Positions 1 to 8,161 are shown, numbered from the stretch's first letter. The stretch is 64,000 nt of DNA from DSVZ01 sp037439785 (GCA_037439785.1 JBBIVJ010000005.1:83618-147617), one strand, 5' to 3'. Translations and numbers: made by a program. The notes: generated by a model from the sequence alone, not told the origin.

Positions 1-56
1 TTGTGGCCGCAGTGGCAGACGTAGAAGCCGATCCGAACGTGCTGGGGTCGAGTCAT
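1..56 (-). CDS. hdrA: HdrA-like heterodisulfide reductase subunit A, N-terminal fragment cut by window edge
   Basis: Reading the minus strand from the ATG at 56 gives MTRPQHVRIGFYVCHCGH and then runs off the window. The pattern R-I-G-x-x-V-C-H-C-G is the characteristic amino terminus of HdrA, the FAD and iron-sulfur subunit that takes electrons into or out of heterodisulfide reductase. The start lies 12 nt after the hdrB stop, so hdrC-hdrB-hdrA form one minus-strand operon. Only 18 codons are visible, so the call rests on this motif plus the operon context. Confidence 0.75.
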   Translation of the reverse strand, partial: MTRPQHVRIGFYVCHCGH

Positions 57-68
57 GGCAGCAACAGG

Positions 69-944
69 TCAGGCGGGGGTGGGCGCCGGCGCCGGGGGCG
101 GGCGGAACTGCACCATGCCCCGGTGCAGCACGGTTTGGTGGTCCGGCAGGCCAAAGGCCAGCCCCATCAACTGGCTGAAATACACGGTCGGAATCCGGAC
201 CGGCTCCCAGCGGGCCGCGATCTTGGCGTGGTAGGCGTCCAGGTTGAACTGGCACAGCGGGCAGACGGTGGCGATGACGTCTGCGCCCCGCTTGATCGCC
301 TCCTTGAGCAGGATGTAGCTCAGCCGCAGGCCGGCCTCGGGCAGGGTGCCGGTGAGGCTGCCGCCGCAGCACTTGGTCTTGAGCGGCCACTTGACCACCG
401 TGGCGCCCAGGGCCTCGATCAGCCGGTCCATGCTGGTGGGGTTGGCCTGGTCATCAAAGGTCGAGTACGGCCGTACGATCTGGCAACCGTAATAGGGGGC
501 GACCTTCAGGCCCTTGAGCGGCCGGCTGACCTTTTGGCGGATGGCGTCCCGGCCGATGTCATGGACCAGCACGTCCAGGGGATGCCGCACGGTGGTGTCG
601 GCCCGGCAGGCCAGCCCCACGCTTTCGAGGGCGCGGCAGACCACCTGGCGCATGGCCGGGTATTCCTGCAGGTAGTGCCGGGTCTTGTTCAGCACCAGGT
701 AACAGGCACTGCAGGGGGCCAGCATTTGCCGCAAGCCGGTCCGCTCGGCCAGGGCCAGGTTGCGGGCGGCGGCGGCGCAGGCCTTGCCCTCGTCCACGGC
801 CATGTAGGCGGTGGCGCCGCAGCAGTTCCAGTCCTCGAGCTCCTGTAGCTCGACGCCCAGATGCTGGAGCACCGGCACCAGCGATTCCTCGTACGCGCGG
901 CCGGTACCCTTGAGCGAACAGCCGGGGAAGTAGGCGTATTTCAT
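69..944 (-). CDS. hdrB: CoB-CoM heterodisulfide reductase subunit B (HdrB-type, two CCG domains)
   Basis: A 291-residue protein with the two cysteine-rich CCG domains that bind the noncubane [4Fe-4S] clusters of HdrB: C9, C41-C42 with C78 and C81, then C154, C192-C193 with C228 and C231. In the family this subunit carries out disulfide reduction or thiol oxidation in a cytoplasmic HdrABC complex. The start codon at 944 overlaps the hdrC stop (ATGA), and hdrA begins right after its stop, so all three are translationally linked. In non-methanogens such modules couple NADH or flavin pools to unknown disulfides or to ferredoxin; the substrate here cannot be read from sequence. An upstream reading frame extends beyond 944 but only as an antisense shadow of hdrC. 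Confidence 0.9.
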   Translation of the reverse strand: MKYAYFPGCSLKGTGRAYEESLVPVLQHLGVELQELEDWNCCGATAYMAVDEGKACAAAARNLALAERTGLRQMLAPCSACYLVLNKTRHYLQEYPAMRQVVCRALESVGLACRADTTVRHPLDVLVHDIGRDAIRQKVSRPLKGLKVAPYYGCQIVRPYSTFDDQANPTSMDRLIEALGATVVKWPLKTKCCGGSLTGTLPEAGLRLSYILLKEAIKRGADVIATVCPLCQFNLDAYHAKIAARWEPVRIPTVYFSQLMGLAFGLPDHQTVLHRGMVQFRPPPAPAPTPA

Positions 945-1531
945 GCCGCAGCCTTTCCGTTTTCGCGGTCCACCGCCTCCATGATCTTGGCGATCTCCTC
1001 GCGGCGCTCGACCCGGTCCTGCTTGAGTGAGAACCGGCCGGTTCTCATCAAGCCCCACCCCAGCCCCGCCATGCCCAGGGCGGCCAGCGGGTTGCTTTTG
1101 AGGTACATCTGGCTCACCAGCCGCGTCTCCGAAATCCGCCCGTGGTCGTGGACCATGCGGGTGAATTCCTTGGCCAGGACGGGAATCGGGAAGCGCGCCG
1201 GGTAAACCCCCTCCTTGATGGCCCGCTGCTTGAGTTCGTACATGATGTCCGTGATACGAATCTGGCGCGGGCATTCCACCGTGCAGGCGTAGCAGGAGGC
1301 ACAAAGCCAGATCGTGTGGCTGCGCAGTACCTCGTTCTTGAAGTCCGACCGCACCAGCTCCATGACCTGGCGCGGCGTGTAGTCCATGTAGATGCTCAAA
1401 GGGCAGACGCCGGAGCAGGTCCCGCACTGGATGCAATGCTCGAGCGCCTCGCAGCCGGGCACGCTCATGACCTCCCGGCCAAACCCCGGCACCCGGTCGG
1501 CCTCGTACTTGATGGTGCGCGTGATCTTCAT
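941..1531 (-). CDS. hdrC: Heterodisulfide reductase subunit C (HdrC-type, 2x[4Fe-4S])
   Basis: A 196-residue protein with two ferredoxin-type cluster motifs: C33-x2-C36-x2-C39-x3-C43-P and C77-x2-C80-x2-C83-x3-C87-P. This is the arrangement of HdrC, which relays electrons between the flavin subunit HdrA and the active-site subunit HdrB. The start at 1531 (MKITRTIKYEAD) is preferred over the in-frame ATG at 1564 because the extra 11 residues look like non-coding sequence. Its stop overlaps the hdrB start. The gene is first in the visible operon; the AT-rich stretch around 1625-1690 is the likely promoter region. Confidence 0.88.
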   Translation of the reverse strand: MKITRTIKYEADRVPGFGREVMSVPGCEALEHCIQCGTCSGVCPLSIYMDYTPRQVMELVRSDFKNEVLRSHTIWLCASCYACTVECPRQIRITDIMYELKQRAIKEGVYPARFPIPVLAKEFTRMVHDHGRISETRLVSQMYLKSNPLAALGMAGLGWGLMRTGRFSLKQDRVERREEIAKIMEAVDRENGKAAA

Positions 1532-1624
1532 CTGGGGTACCCCGTCGGGGCGTTGCCAGCCCACCGCGCCGCTCCGCTCGCCGACGACACCGGACGCTGC
1601 CCCACCATCCGGGCACGCGCTAAC

Positions 1625-1690
1625 CCCCGATTGGTAAAAACTAAACTTTTATTGCCTGACTATTTTAGAAGAAAAACAAATGTTTTTGGC
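1625..1690 (-). promoter_or_regulatory. AT-rich putative hdrCBA promoter region and weak hairpin
   Basis: This is one of the few AT-rich patches of the window. On the minus strand a TAAAAT -10-like hexamer sits at 1667-1662. A hairpin with 6-bp arms (1672-1677 and 1682-1687, loop AAAT) directly follows the stop of the upstream methyltransferase gene and may be its terminator. No good -35 at 16-18 bp was found, so the promoter call is weak. Confidence 0.3.
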
Positions 1691-1694
1691 CCCC

Positions 1695-2381
1695 TCAATT
1701 CTCCCCGCCGACGGGTTTGATCCCCCGGTAAACCACCGCCGGCGGCAGGTTCCACCAGACGGGCCTGCTGACGGTCACGGGTTGGAGCAACTCCTTGAGC
1801 AAGGCCAGGTAGCGACGTCCCGCGGCCGAACCCAGGGCGTGCAGATAGGCAAAGGTGCTGAACCGGCCCCCCGGCCGCAACGCCGCCACCACCGCCTCCA
1901 TGATGCGGCGTTGCAGTTCGGCGCTCATCACCGCCCAGGGCAGGCCGCTGATCACGCAATCCACCTCCCCCAGGCCACGCGACGCCGCGTGCCGGCCGAG
2001 GTTCTCGGCCGAGTCGTGGATGACCTCCACCCGTGGAAAGCGCGTCCGGAGACGCTCCACCGCCCGGGTATTCAGTTCGAACGCCAACAGGCGCGTCTCC
2101 GGCCCGACCCGCCGGAGCATTTCCCGGGTGAACACCCCCGTGCCGGGCCCCAGCTCCACCACGCAGCGGGCGCGCGCGAGGTCGCAGCCGACCAACATGG
2201 CCCGCGCCAGGGCCGAAGAACTGGGACTGATCGCCCCCACCTGACGCGGGGCGCGCAGGAAGGCCCCCAAAAAACCGAGGTACTCGACAACCGCCCCCCC
2301 CCAGCCACGCTCGCCGGCTTCTGCGGCGGGACGGACATCCCCTCGCCCGGGCTCCAGGTTGCTGGGAGGTAGCACGGTCAT
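1695..2381 (-). CDS. SAM-dependent methyltransferase, phospholipid N-methyltransferase-like
   Basis: About 228 residues with a Rossmann methyltransferase fold: motif I VVELGPGTGVFT near residues 74-85, an acidic FELN post-I strand, an SGLPW motif (post-II) and a RPGGRF turn. The combination of an N-terminal FLxAPRQVGAISPSS segment with SGLPW resembles the PmtA-like/COG3963 phospholipid N-methyltransferases and rRNA adenine dimethylase relatives. The ATG at 2381 is preferred; a GTG at 2399 is also in frame, with a TTAAAG -10-like sequence touching it. It ends just before the hdr promoter region on the same strand. The substrate (phosphatidylethanolamine or another) is inferred only by resemblance. 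Confidence 0.7.
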   Translation of the reverse strand: MTVLPPSNLEPGRGDVRPAAEAGERGWGGAVVEYLGFLGAFLRAPRQVGAISPSSSALARAMLVGCDLARARCVVELGPGTGVFTREMLRRVGPETRLLAFELNTRAVERLRTRFPRVEVIHDSAENLGRHAASRGLGEVDCVISGLPWAVMSAELQRRIMEAVVAALRPGGRFSTFAYLHALGSAAGRRYLALLKELLQPVTVSRPVWWNLPPAVVYRGIKPVGGEN

Positions 2382-2477
2382 GGTTTGCGCGGAGGACACT
2401 TTAACAGCCGCAGACGCGGGCGTGAATGCCGGGTGTACAGCGCCGGACTTCCCCCGCCCGGGCCACTTTTCGCTCCA

Positions 2478-3509
2478 TCAAGATTCCAGCCAGCGGCGGA
2501 ACCGGCGGTTCTCGGTTACTGACCACCGCCCTTCCGGCGCGCGCAGCACGTACACGCCCGCCCGGAAGTGGCGGCCCAGCCGCAGGCCGCGGTCCGGACC
2601 CAGCACACTGATCGCCGTGCTCAGGCTGTCCGCGGTCAAGCCATCGCGGGCGATCACCGTCACCTGGCTGTGGTCGGTCAACCCCACACCGGTCCGGGGG
2701 TCCACGATGTGCGAGTAACGGACCCCTTGAATTTCGACGTGCTGAAACACATCCCCCGAGGTGGCCAGGGCGGCGTGCTGCAGGCTCACCACGCGCCGCG
2801 GCAGGTCCGCCTCCGTCTCCGGCGGGTCCACCTCCACCCGCCAGCCGTTCCGGCCGGGGGGTGGCTGGCGAACGGCCAGGTCACCACCTCCCGAAACCAG
2901 GGCCCGGTGGATGCCGTGGCTGGCCAGTACGTTCAACGCCTGGTCCACCGCGTCGCCCTTGGCGATGCCGCCCAGGTCCAGCTTCATGCCCGGCCGGAGC
3001 AGGCGGGAGGTGCGGTTCCGGGCATCCAGCTCCAGATACCGCCAACCCATCCTGTCCCGGGCGCGCGCCAGCCGGGCGGGGTCCGGCAGGGCGCGGTCAC
3101 GGCGTGCCCTGCGCCACAAGACCACCGCCGACCCCACCGTGATGTCAAAGGCGCCTTCCGAAAGCCGCGCCAGGTGCTGGGCGCGAGCCAGCACCCGCCA
3201 CAAATCCGCGCTCACCGGCACCGCCCGACCCGAACCCGCCGTGGCCGAAAGCCGGCTCAGTTCGCTGTCCGGGTCGTAATCGCTCATCACGGCATTGAGC
3301 GCGGCCACGCGGTCCAGCGCGGCCCGGGCCGCGGCCTCGGCCTGCGCGCGGCTCGACGCGTACAGCACCACGCGGAACGGCACGCCCATCTGCGGCTCGG
3401 TCCACTCGAACCGCGCCAGTCCGGCCCCTGCCGGGTCGGAGGTGCGACAACCGGTCAACCCCAGCGTGGCCCAGGCGGCCAACCGGCCGCACGCCTGACG
3501 CCGTGTCAT
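2478..3509 (-). CDS. apbE: FAD:protein FMN transferase (ApbE family lipoprotein)
   Basis: About 343 residues starting with MTRRQACGRLAAWATLGLTGC, a twin-arginine-like lipoprotein signal with the lipobox Cys near residue 21. Family hallmarks follow in order: an early ALNAVMSDYDPDSELSRL helix, KLDLGGIAKGDAVD, ALVSGGGDLAV, YSHIVDPRTGVG and the TADSLSTA segment. ApbE covalently attaches FMN to Thr/Ser of exported flavoproteins such as RnfG/NqrC. No target gene is in this window. An alternative ATG at 3599 overlaps the ygfZ stop (ATGA), which would suit translational coupling but adds 30 Pro/Arg-rich residues before the signal. The inner start is preferred because of the signal peptide and a GGGCAGGC Shine-Dalgarno-like stretch. 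Confidence 0.88.
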   Translation of the reverse strand: MTRRQACGRLAAWATLGLTGCRTSDPAGAGLARFEWTEPQMGVPFRVVLYASSRAQAEAAARAALDRVAALNAVMSDYDPDSELSRLSATAGSGRAVPVSADLWRVLARAQHLARLSEGAFDITVGSAVVLWRRARRDRALPDPARLARARDRMGWRYLELDARNRTSRLLRPGMKLDLGGIAKGDAVDQALNVLASHGIHRALVSGGGDLAVRQPPPGRNGWRVEVDPPETEADLPRRVVSLQHAALATSGDVFQHVEIQGVRYSHIVDPRTGVGLTDHSQVTVIARDGLTADSLSTAISVLGPDRGLRLGRHFRAGVYVLRAPEGRWSVTENRRFRRWLES

Positions 3510-3595
3510 GGCCTGCCCGCCGCGCGAGTCGTCAGCCCGTTCCGGGGCGACCGGGGCGGCCGGCGGGGGGTGGGGGAAAAAGAAACGCCGCGGAG

Positions 3596-4717
3596 TCATG
3601 AGGGGGCAGCCGGGGCGGGGAAGTTTTCCGGCAAGAAAGGCAACGGCACCACCCGCGCGCAGCCGTCGCCCGCCGCGCCGCGCACGGTCAATTCCGTGCC
3701 GGGAGCCTGACATTCGCGGCGGACGTAGCCCAGGGCGATGACCGCGTGCAGCGCCGGCGACCAGGTCACGCTGGTGAGGTGGCCGACCTCGCGTCCCAAG
3801 CGGTACAGGCGGTCGCCGCGCGCGGGCCGGGAGGGGGCCGCTCCTTCCAGGCGCAGGCCGACCAACCGACGGTTCACGTGGCCGTAGGTGCGAATCCGGG
3901 CGATGACCTCCTGGCCGGTGTAGCAGCCCTTGGTGTAGCTGATGGCGCGGGCTTCCAGGCCGGCCTCGGGCGGCAGCGTGGTCTCATCCAGGTCCGCGCC
4001 CCAGCGGGGGCAGCCGGCCTCGATGCGCGCGGTCTCGAGCGCGTCCCATCCGGCCCACCGGCCGCCCACGCGGGCCACGGCCCTCCCGAGGTTCCCGGCG
4101 GCGGTCTCGAACACTGCCACCGGTACAAAGACCTCCCAGCCGGGCATCCCCACCCGCGGCTGGTTGACCACGTACCACTCGCCCCCGGTCGGGTCCGGCA
4201 CCGCGACCAGGCCCAGCGGTTCCGCGGGCAGTTCCACCCCGGGCAACAGGTCGCCGACCACGGCAGTGGCGCGGGGGCCCTGCACGCTGAGCAGGCCGTA
4301 ATACGGCGCGGCGTCGGCCAGTTGGACGTCCTCGGCGATCACGTAGCGTTCCAACCGCCGGGCCAGGGCGGCACCGCTGCCCGGCTCGCAATCCAGCAGG
4401 TACTCCTCCGGCAGCCGGTACACGAAGGCGTCCCCCTCCATCCGCCCCCGGGCGTTGACCACCGCGGTGTAACAGCCCCGGCCGGGCGACAGGGACCGGA
4501 CGTCCTGGGTCACCTGGCCGTTGAGGAACCGTTCGCGGTCGCGGCCCAGGACGCACCAGCGGCCCCGGTTGCTCAGGTCCAGCACGGCGGTGGTCTTCCG
4601 CAACGCCTCCAGCTCCGCGGCGACGTCGCCGTAGTGGGCGACCATTTCCACGTCCCCCACCGGGGTGAACGCCGCGCCCAGCCGGGCGTGAAAGTCGTGC
4701 AACGCCAGCGCCAACAT
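3596..4717 (-). CDS. ygfZ: Folate-binding protein YgfZ/GcvT-like
   Basis: A 373-residue protein of the GcvT/YgfZ fold. The decisive element is K-G-C-Y-T-G-Q-E around residues 258-270, the YgfZ signature with its conserved Cys, followed by ARIRTYGHVNRRLVGL. The N-terminal half has VLDLSNRGRWCVLGRDRERFLNGQVTQD typical of YgfZ, not of the aminomethyltransferase GcvT. YgfZ uses tetrahydrofolate to support assembly or repair of certain Fe-S proteins. The ATG at 4717 was chosen because the upstream 57 codons have no family similarity and overlap the preceding gene. It lies 44 nt after the DUF1349-like gene and overlaps a possible upstream start of apbE, suggesting co-transcription. Confidence 0.87.
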   Translation of the reverse strand: MLALALHDFHARLGAAFTPVGDVEMVAHYGDVAAELEALRKTTAVLDLSNRGRWCVLGRDRERFLNGQVTQDVRSLSPGRGCYTAVVNARGRMEGDAFVYRLPEEYLLDCEPGSGAALARRLERYVIAEDVQLADAAPYYGLLSVQGPRATAVVGDLLPGVELPAEPLGLVAVPDPTGGEWYVVNQPRVGMPGWEVFVPVAVFETAAGNLGRAVARVGGRWAGWDALETARIEAGCPRWGADLDETTLPPEAGLEARAISYTKGCYTGQEVIARIRTYGHVNRRLVGLRLEGAAPSRPARGDRLYRLGREVGHLTSVTWSPALHAVIALGYVRRECQAPGTELTVRGAAGDGCARVVPLPFLPENFPAPAAPS

Positions 4718-4761
4718 GCCGGCAGGGTAGCGCCCCGGCGCCGCCCCGACCAGTACGCCAC

Positions 4762-5433
4762 TCACGGGGCGTCGTGGCGGGTGATGCGAAATCCGGTCAG
4801 CCGCGCCCAGTGTTCGCGGTCCGCAGGGCCCTGGTAGGCGTGCAGGGAAATCTTCGGCTGTCCGCCCGGCGGCGCCGGCAGGGTGCATTCGCCGGCCAGG
4901 GTCCAGTCGGCGGCGCCTTCGGCCCGGTACTCGCCGCGGATGCGGTCCCCGCGAACGCGCAGGCGCAGGTCATACCGCCGGCCCGGCACGGCTGGGCGGG
5001 CCAGGGTGCGACACTGGTCGGCTTCCTCGCGGCCCATGACCACGCAGACCGGGCCGTCCACAATCTCACGGCCGATTTTCACCATGTGGCGGTCGTCGTA
5101 ATACCAGGCCAGGTTGACCTGCTCGTACTGCTCGGTGGGGGTGTTTTCGATGGTGACCGTGATGACCAGCTCACCGCCGGCCGGGTCGGGTGCGGGGCGG
5201 ACCAGCACATTGCGGGCGTTGTTGGCGCCGCCCCAGAGGTTGCCGGGCAGCACGCGCATTTCCAGCGCGCCGTCCCGCAACCGCCAGGCGGCCGGGTCTT
5301 CGCGAATCCAGGACCACCCCGGCGCCAAGCGCTCACGGAACGGTTCCTCAAACAGGACCGTCTCCGCGGCCAGCGCGGAGAGGCCCCCCGCCAGCATCGC
5401 GGCGCCGGCCGGCACGAATCGGAACAGGTACAT
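4762..5433 (-). CDS. Secreted DUF1349-like beta-sandwich protein
   Basis: About 223 residues with an N-terminal signal peptide (MYLFRFVPAGAAMLAGGLSALAAE). The mature part resembles the DUF1349/concanavalin-like sandwich: an opening LFEEPF-RERLAPGWSWIRED, a WRLRDGALEMR strand, the central YEQVNLAWYYDDRHMVKIGRE segment and a terminal LTGFRI strand. Such domains occur as carbohydrate-associated modules in Verrucomicrobiota and Planctomycetota; catalytic activity is not established. A TTG start at 5469 is possible but gives a poorer signal peptide. It lies between the deacetylase gene and ygfZ on the same strand. Confidence 0.6.
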   Translation of the reverse strand: MYLFRFVPAGAAMLAGGLSALAAETVLFEEPFRERLAPGWSWIREDPAAWRLRDGALEMRVLPGNLWGGANNARNVLVRPAPDPAGGELVITVTIENTPTEQYEQVNLAWYYDDRHMVKIGREIVDGPVCVVMGREEADQCRTLARPAVPGRRYDLRLRVRGDRIRGEYRAEGAADWTLAGECTLPAPPGGQPKISLHAYQGPADREHWARLTGFRITRHDAP

Positions 5434-5490
5434 GGCCCGGAAGCATCCGGTCAGGGGCGACGAGCGCAAGCCCGGAATCGGGGGGCGACG

Positions 5491-6288
5491 TTACCGCGGG
5501 ACTTCCAGGGCGCGCAGGTAGGCCCGGTTCAGGCGGCACCGCGCTCCGAGCGCGGCCCGCAGCGGGTCCGCATCCGGCGCGCAAAAGCCCAGCGTCGCAT
5601 GGCGGCGCCAGCCCTCGGCGAAGCGGAAGCGGCCGGAGCGGCGGCCGACCTCGCGGGCCATGGCCTCCATGGCCTCGAGGTACGAGTCCATCCCCTGGGT
5701 GGCGTCCAGCCACTCCTTTTGACTGCGGTGGCAGGCGAGGGCCGCGCGCTTGGCCGCCAGCACCGGCGTGATGTCCACGTACCATCCCGCCGCGATGCGC
5801 CGGCCCAGGCCGTCCCGCAAACCATGCGGCAGCGCGTGGTACACCGGGCACTCGCCCGTGAAGGCCGGCCGGGCGGGGCGGGTACGGTAGTTGGGCATGC
5901 CCCGCACAAAGACCGCCGTCACCGCCAGCCGCGCGGTGTTCATGTGGTCCTCCATGTAATCTTCGGGCGAGTGGGTGAGCACCAGCGCCGGGCGCACTTC
6001 CCGCACCCCCGCGGCCACGGCCCGCAGGAGACGGTCGGCATAAAAAATCTCCGCGTCGTCCACCAGCGGCGGACGCCAGTGTGCGCCCAGGGCCCGGGCG
6101 GCGGCGCGGGCCTCGGCCCGGCGGAGGCGGCGGGTGGCGGCCGGGGAGTGACGGAAGCTGCCGCAGTTGCCGGTGGCGAGGTTGAGGTAATGGACCTCCC
6201 AGCCGGCCTGGCGCAGCAGCAGCAGCGTGCCGGCCATGAGGAATTCGATGTCGTCCGGGTGCGCGGCGATGGCCAGAACCGCGGGCAT
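5491..6288 (-). CDS. PIG-L/LmbE family N-deacetylase
   Basis: A 265-residue enzyme with the PIG-L zinc-binding motif AHPDD at residues 9-13, immediately after the first beta strand, and the later VLTHSPEDYMEDHMNTARL segment that supplies the third ligand histidine. Family members remove acetyl groups from N-acetylglucosamine conjugates (GlcNAc-PI, GlcNAc-malate in bacillithiol synthesis, mycothiol precursors). Nothing nearby fixes the substrate. It follows argF on the same strand after a 42-nt gap, so the two are probably co-transcribed. Confidence 0.85.
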   Translation of the reverse strand: MPAVLAIAAHPDDIEFLMAGTLLLLRQAGWEVHYLNLATGNCGSFRHSPAATRRLRRAEARAAARALGAHWRPPLVDDAEIFYADRLLRAVAAGVREVRPALVLTHSPEDYMEDHMNTARLAVTAVFVRGMPNYRTRPARPAFTGECPVYHALPHGLRDGLGRRIAAGWYVDITPVLAAKRAALACHRSQKEWLDATQGMDSYLEAMEAMAREVGRRSGRFRFAEGWRRHATLGFCAPDADPLRAALGARCRLNRAYLRALEVPR

Positions 6289-6330
6289 GGCCGCAGGGTG
6301 CGCGGTTTCCGCGCCGGCGGCAAGCGCGCC

Positions 6331-7224
6331 TCAGCGCACCAGCCAGTCGAGGATGGCCTTCTGGGTGTGCAGCCGGTTTTCGGCCTGCTGGAAGATGGTG
6401 GCGGCGTGCGCCTCGAAGGTGGCCGCGTCAATCTCCCGGCCCCGGTAGGCCGGCAGACAGTGCATCACCAGCGCCCCCGGCCGGGCCAGGCGCACCAGCG
6501 CGTTGTTGAGCTGGTAGGCCTGCATCGCCTCCAGCCGCTGTGCCTGCTCGGCCTCCTTGCCCATCGAGACCCAGACGTCGGTGTAGAGCAGGTCCGCGCC
6601 GCGGGCGGCTTCTTGGGGGTCGGCCGTGACCACGATCCGCCCCCCGGCCCGCACGCACAGGGCAGGGGAGGGCTGGTAGCCGGGCGGTGCTGCCAGGCGC
6701 AGTTCAAAGTCCTGCCTGGCGGCGGCAAACATCCAGGAGCGGGCCACGTTGCAGTCGGCATCGCCGAAAAAGGCCACCACCCGCCCGCTGAGGGGGCCGC
6801 GCAGCTCCCGGTAGGTGAACAGGTCGGCCAGAATCTGGCAGGGATGCTCGTCGTCGGTGAGCGCATTGACCGTGGGAACGGCCGCGTGGCGGGCAAACTC
6901 CTCGACATCGCGCTGCGCGAAGGTGCGCAGGACGGCGCCGTGGACCATGCGGCCGAGCACGCGGGCGGTGTCGGCGACCGGCTCGCCGCGGCCGAGCTGG
7001 ATGTCCGCGGCGTTGAGGAACAGGGGGCGGCCGCCCAGTTCATGGATGCCCACCTCGAAAGAGACGCGCGTGCGGGTCGAGGCCTTGGCGAAGATCATCG
7101 CCCACGTCTGCCCGGCCAGCGGGCGGGGATGAGTGGTGCGGTGGCGTTTGAACTCCGCCACGCCGGCGAGGATGCGTTCCAGGTCGGCGCGCGCGAGGCT
7201 TTCCAGGCTGAGCAGATGTTTCAT
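6331..7224 (-). CDS. argF: Ornithine carbamoyltransferase
   Basis: A 297-residue transcarbamylase. The carbamoyl phosphate loop STRTR is at residues 49-53, HPCQILADL near 125, the ornithine-specific DVWVSMGKE loop in the C-terminal half, and HCLP near 254. The SMG loop separates it from aspartate transcarbamylase. It makes citrulline from ornithine and carbamoyl phosphate in arginine synthesis. Length is slightly below the usual 305-330. No other arg gene is in the window. A plausible promoter lies about 45 nt upstream (7298-7270), followed by the PIG-L gene downstream. Confidence 0.92.
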   Translation of the reverse strand: MKHLLSLESLARADLERILAGVAEFKRHRTTHPRPLAGQTWAMIFAKASTRTRVSFEVGIHELGGRPLFLNAADIQLGRGEPVADTARVLGRMVHGAVLRTFAQRDVEEFARHAAVPTVNALTDDEHPCQILADLFTYRELRGPLSGRVVAFFGDADCNVARSWMFAAARQDFELRLAAPPGYQPSPALCVRAGGRIVVTADPQEAARGADLLYTDVWVSMGKEAEQAQRLEAMQAYQLNNALVRLARPGALVMHCLPAYRGREIDAATFEAHAATIFQQAENRLHTQKAILDWLVR

Positions 7225-7269
7225 GCGGTCACCCGCCGCCGGGGCCCCCGCACGGCAGGAAAGGGGCGT

Positions 7270-7298
7270 CTATAAAACCGCCCTCGGGGGTTTGTCCA
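7270..7298 (-). promoter_or_regulatory. Putative sigma70-type promoter of argF
   Basis: On the minus strand TGGACA (7298-7293) and TTATAG (7275-7270) are separated by 17 bp. The -10 is about 45 nt before the argF ATG. No ARG-box-like palindrome was recognised. Confidence 0.45.
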
Positions 7299-7403
7299 CT
7301 GCGTTTCACTGCGCCGGCCTGCGGACTCCTCACCCGGCCGGGTCGCCGGCGGCCCAAGTGGCATCCGGCCTTCGACCCTTCGACTTCGACCTTCGACCCT
7401 CTC

Positions 7404-7750
7404 TTGTGGTGCGGGCGTCTCGCCCGTCAGCCTTGTGGTGCGGGCCTCTGGCCTGCAAGCCCTGCTGCCGGGACGGCTGCACCACAATCCCTCTTGGGGT
7501 GCAGGCATCCTCGCTCGCCGGTGTTGTGGTGCGGGCCTCTGGCCTGCAAGCCCTGCTGTCGGGACGGCTGCACCACAATCCCTCTTGGGGTGCAGGCATC
7601 CTCGCTCGCCGGTGTTGTGGTGCGGGCCTCTGGCCTGCAAGCCCTGCTGCCGGGATGGCTGCACCACAATCCCTCTTGGGGTGCAGGCATCCTCGCTCGC
7701 CGGTGTTGTGGTGCGGGCCTCTGGCCTGCAAGCCCTGCTGCCGGGATGGC
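7404..7750. repeat. 91-bp tandem repeat array (3.5 copies)
   Basis: Units start at 7433, 7524, 7615 and 7706 (partial, to about 7750), an exact 91-bp period with only single-base differences (for example CCGGGA versus TCGGGA). Each unit carries TTGTGGTGC and its exact reverse complement GCACCACAA about 45 bp apart, so it can fold as a hairpin. A shortened version precedes the array at 7404-7432. Because 91 is not a multiple of three and the unit has no stop codons, all three frames read through as low-complexity peptides; no real gene is present. The near-identity suggests recent amplification. Confidence 0.92.
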
Positions 7751-7884
7751 CAGCCCATCCGAAACTCCGAAACTCCTGCCCCGTGCGCGACGGTCAGTCG
7801 GCCGTGTCGCGGGATGGCAGCCCCTGCCGGCTTGAAGCCGGCGAAACGGCAGGCTGGGAAGCCTGCGCTACCTTGCGGGCGGGT

Positions 7885-8161
7885 AGCCCACCGGCGTCAG
7901 CCGGCAGAAGGCAGGCAGGGTCGGCGAGGACGCCGGCCCTACTACGAGGCGAGGGACCGCGGCCGGAAGAGGTCGCATCCGGGAGGGACAGCGTCCTCGC
8001 GGTTCCTGCCGAAACCGGCAGGTTGCCCGTTCCATCCGGACCCGTCGGCGGGCAGCCGCCGAAAGCGGCAGAGGACTGCCGCACTCCAAGACGCTGCGGC
8101 GCCGAAGGGCCGTGCCGCCAGGTGCGCCAGCTTGTGGAGTGCGCCAGTCCTCTGGCGCTTT
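7885..8161. repeat. Composite repeat island: modules shared with 33.2 kb and a 27-bp inverted repeat
   Basis: Three modules recur in the island at 33.2-33.4 kb: 7893-7930 (GGCGTCAGCCGGC... with GGCAGGGTCGGC), 7981-8044 (GGGAGGGAC...CCCGTTCCA) and 8062-8097 (AAAGCGGCAGAGGACTGCCG onward). The last begins an inverted repeat: 8062-8088 and 8135-8161 match as reverse complements at 25 of 27 positions, separated by 46 bp. At 8176-8200 there is a short tandem of ACTTCGG. No coding pattern is credible here; reading frames across it are artefacts. The rest of 7225-8303 holds no gene that I can see. Confidence 0.85.

Noticed and set aside
69..1616. Apparent 515-residue HdrB fusion
   Set aside because: The amino half is a frame-shifted reading of hdrC; the start at 944 gives the standard HdrB.
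4774..7275. Plus-strand frame of over 800 codons across three minus-strand genes
   Set aside because: It crosses PIG-L, DUF1349-like and argF genes whose reading frames carry recognised motifs; composition is artefactual.
7433..7750. Possible CRISPR array
   Set aside because: Units are contiguous with no variable spacers and too long for CRISPR repeats; no cas gene nearby.
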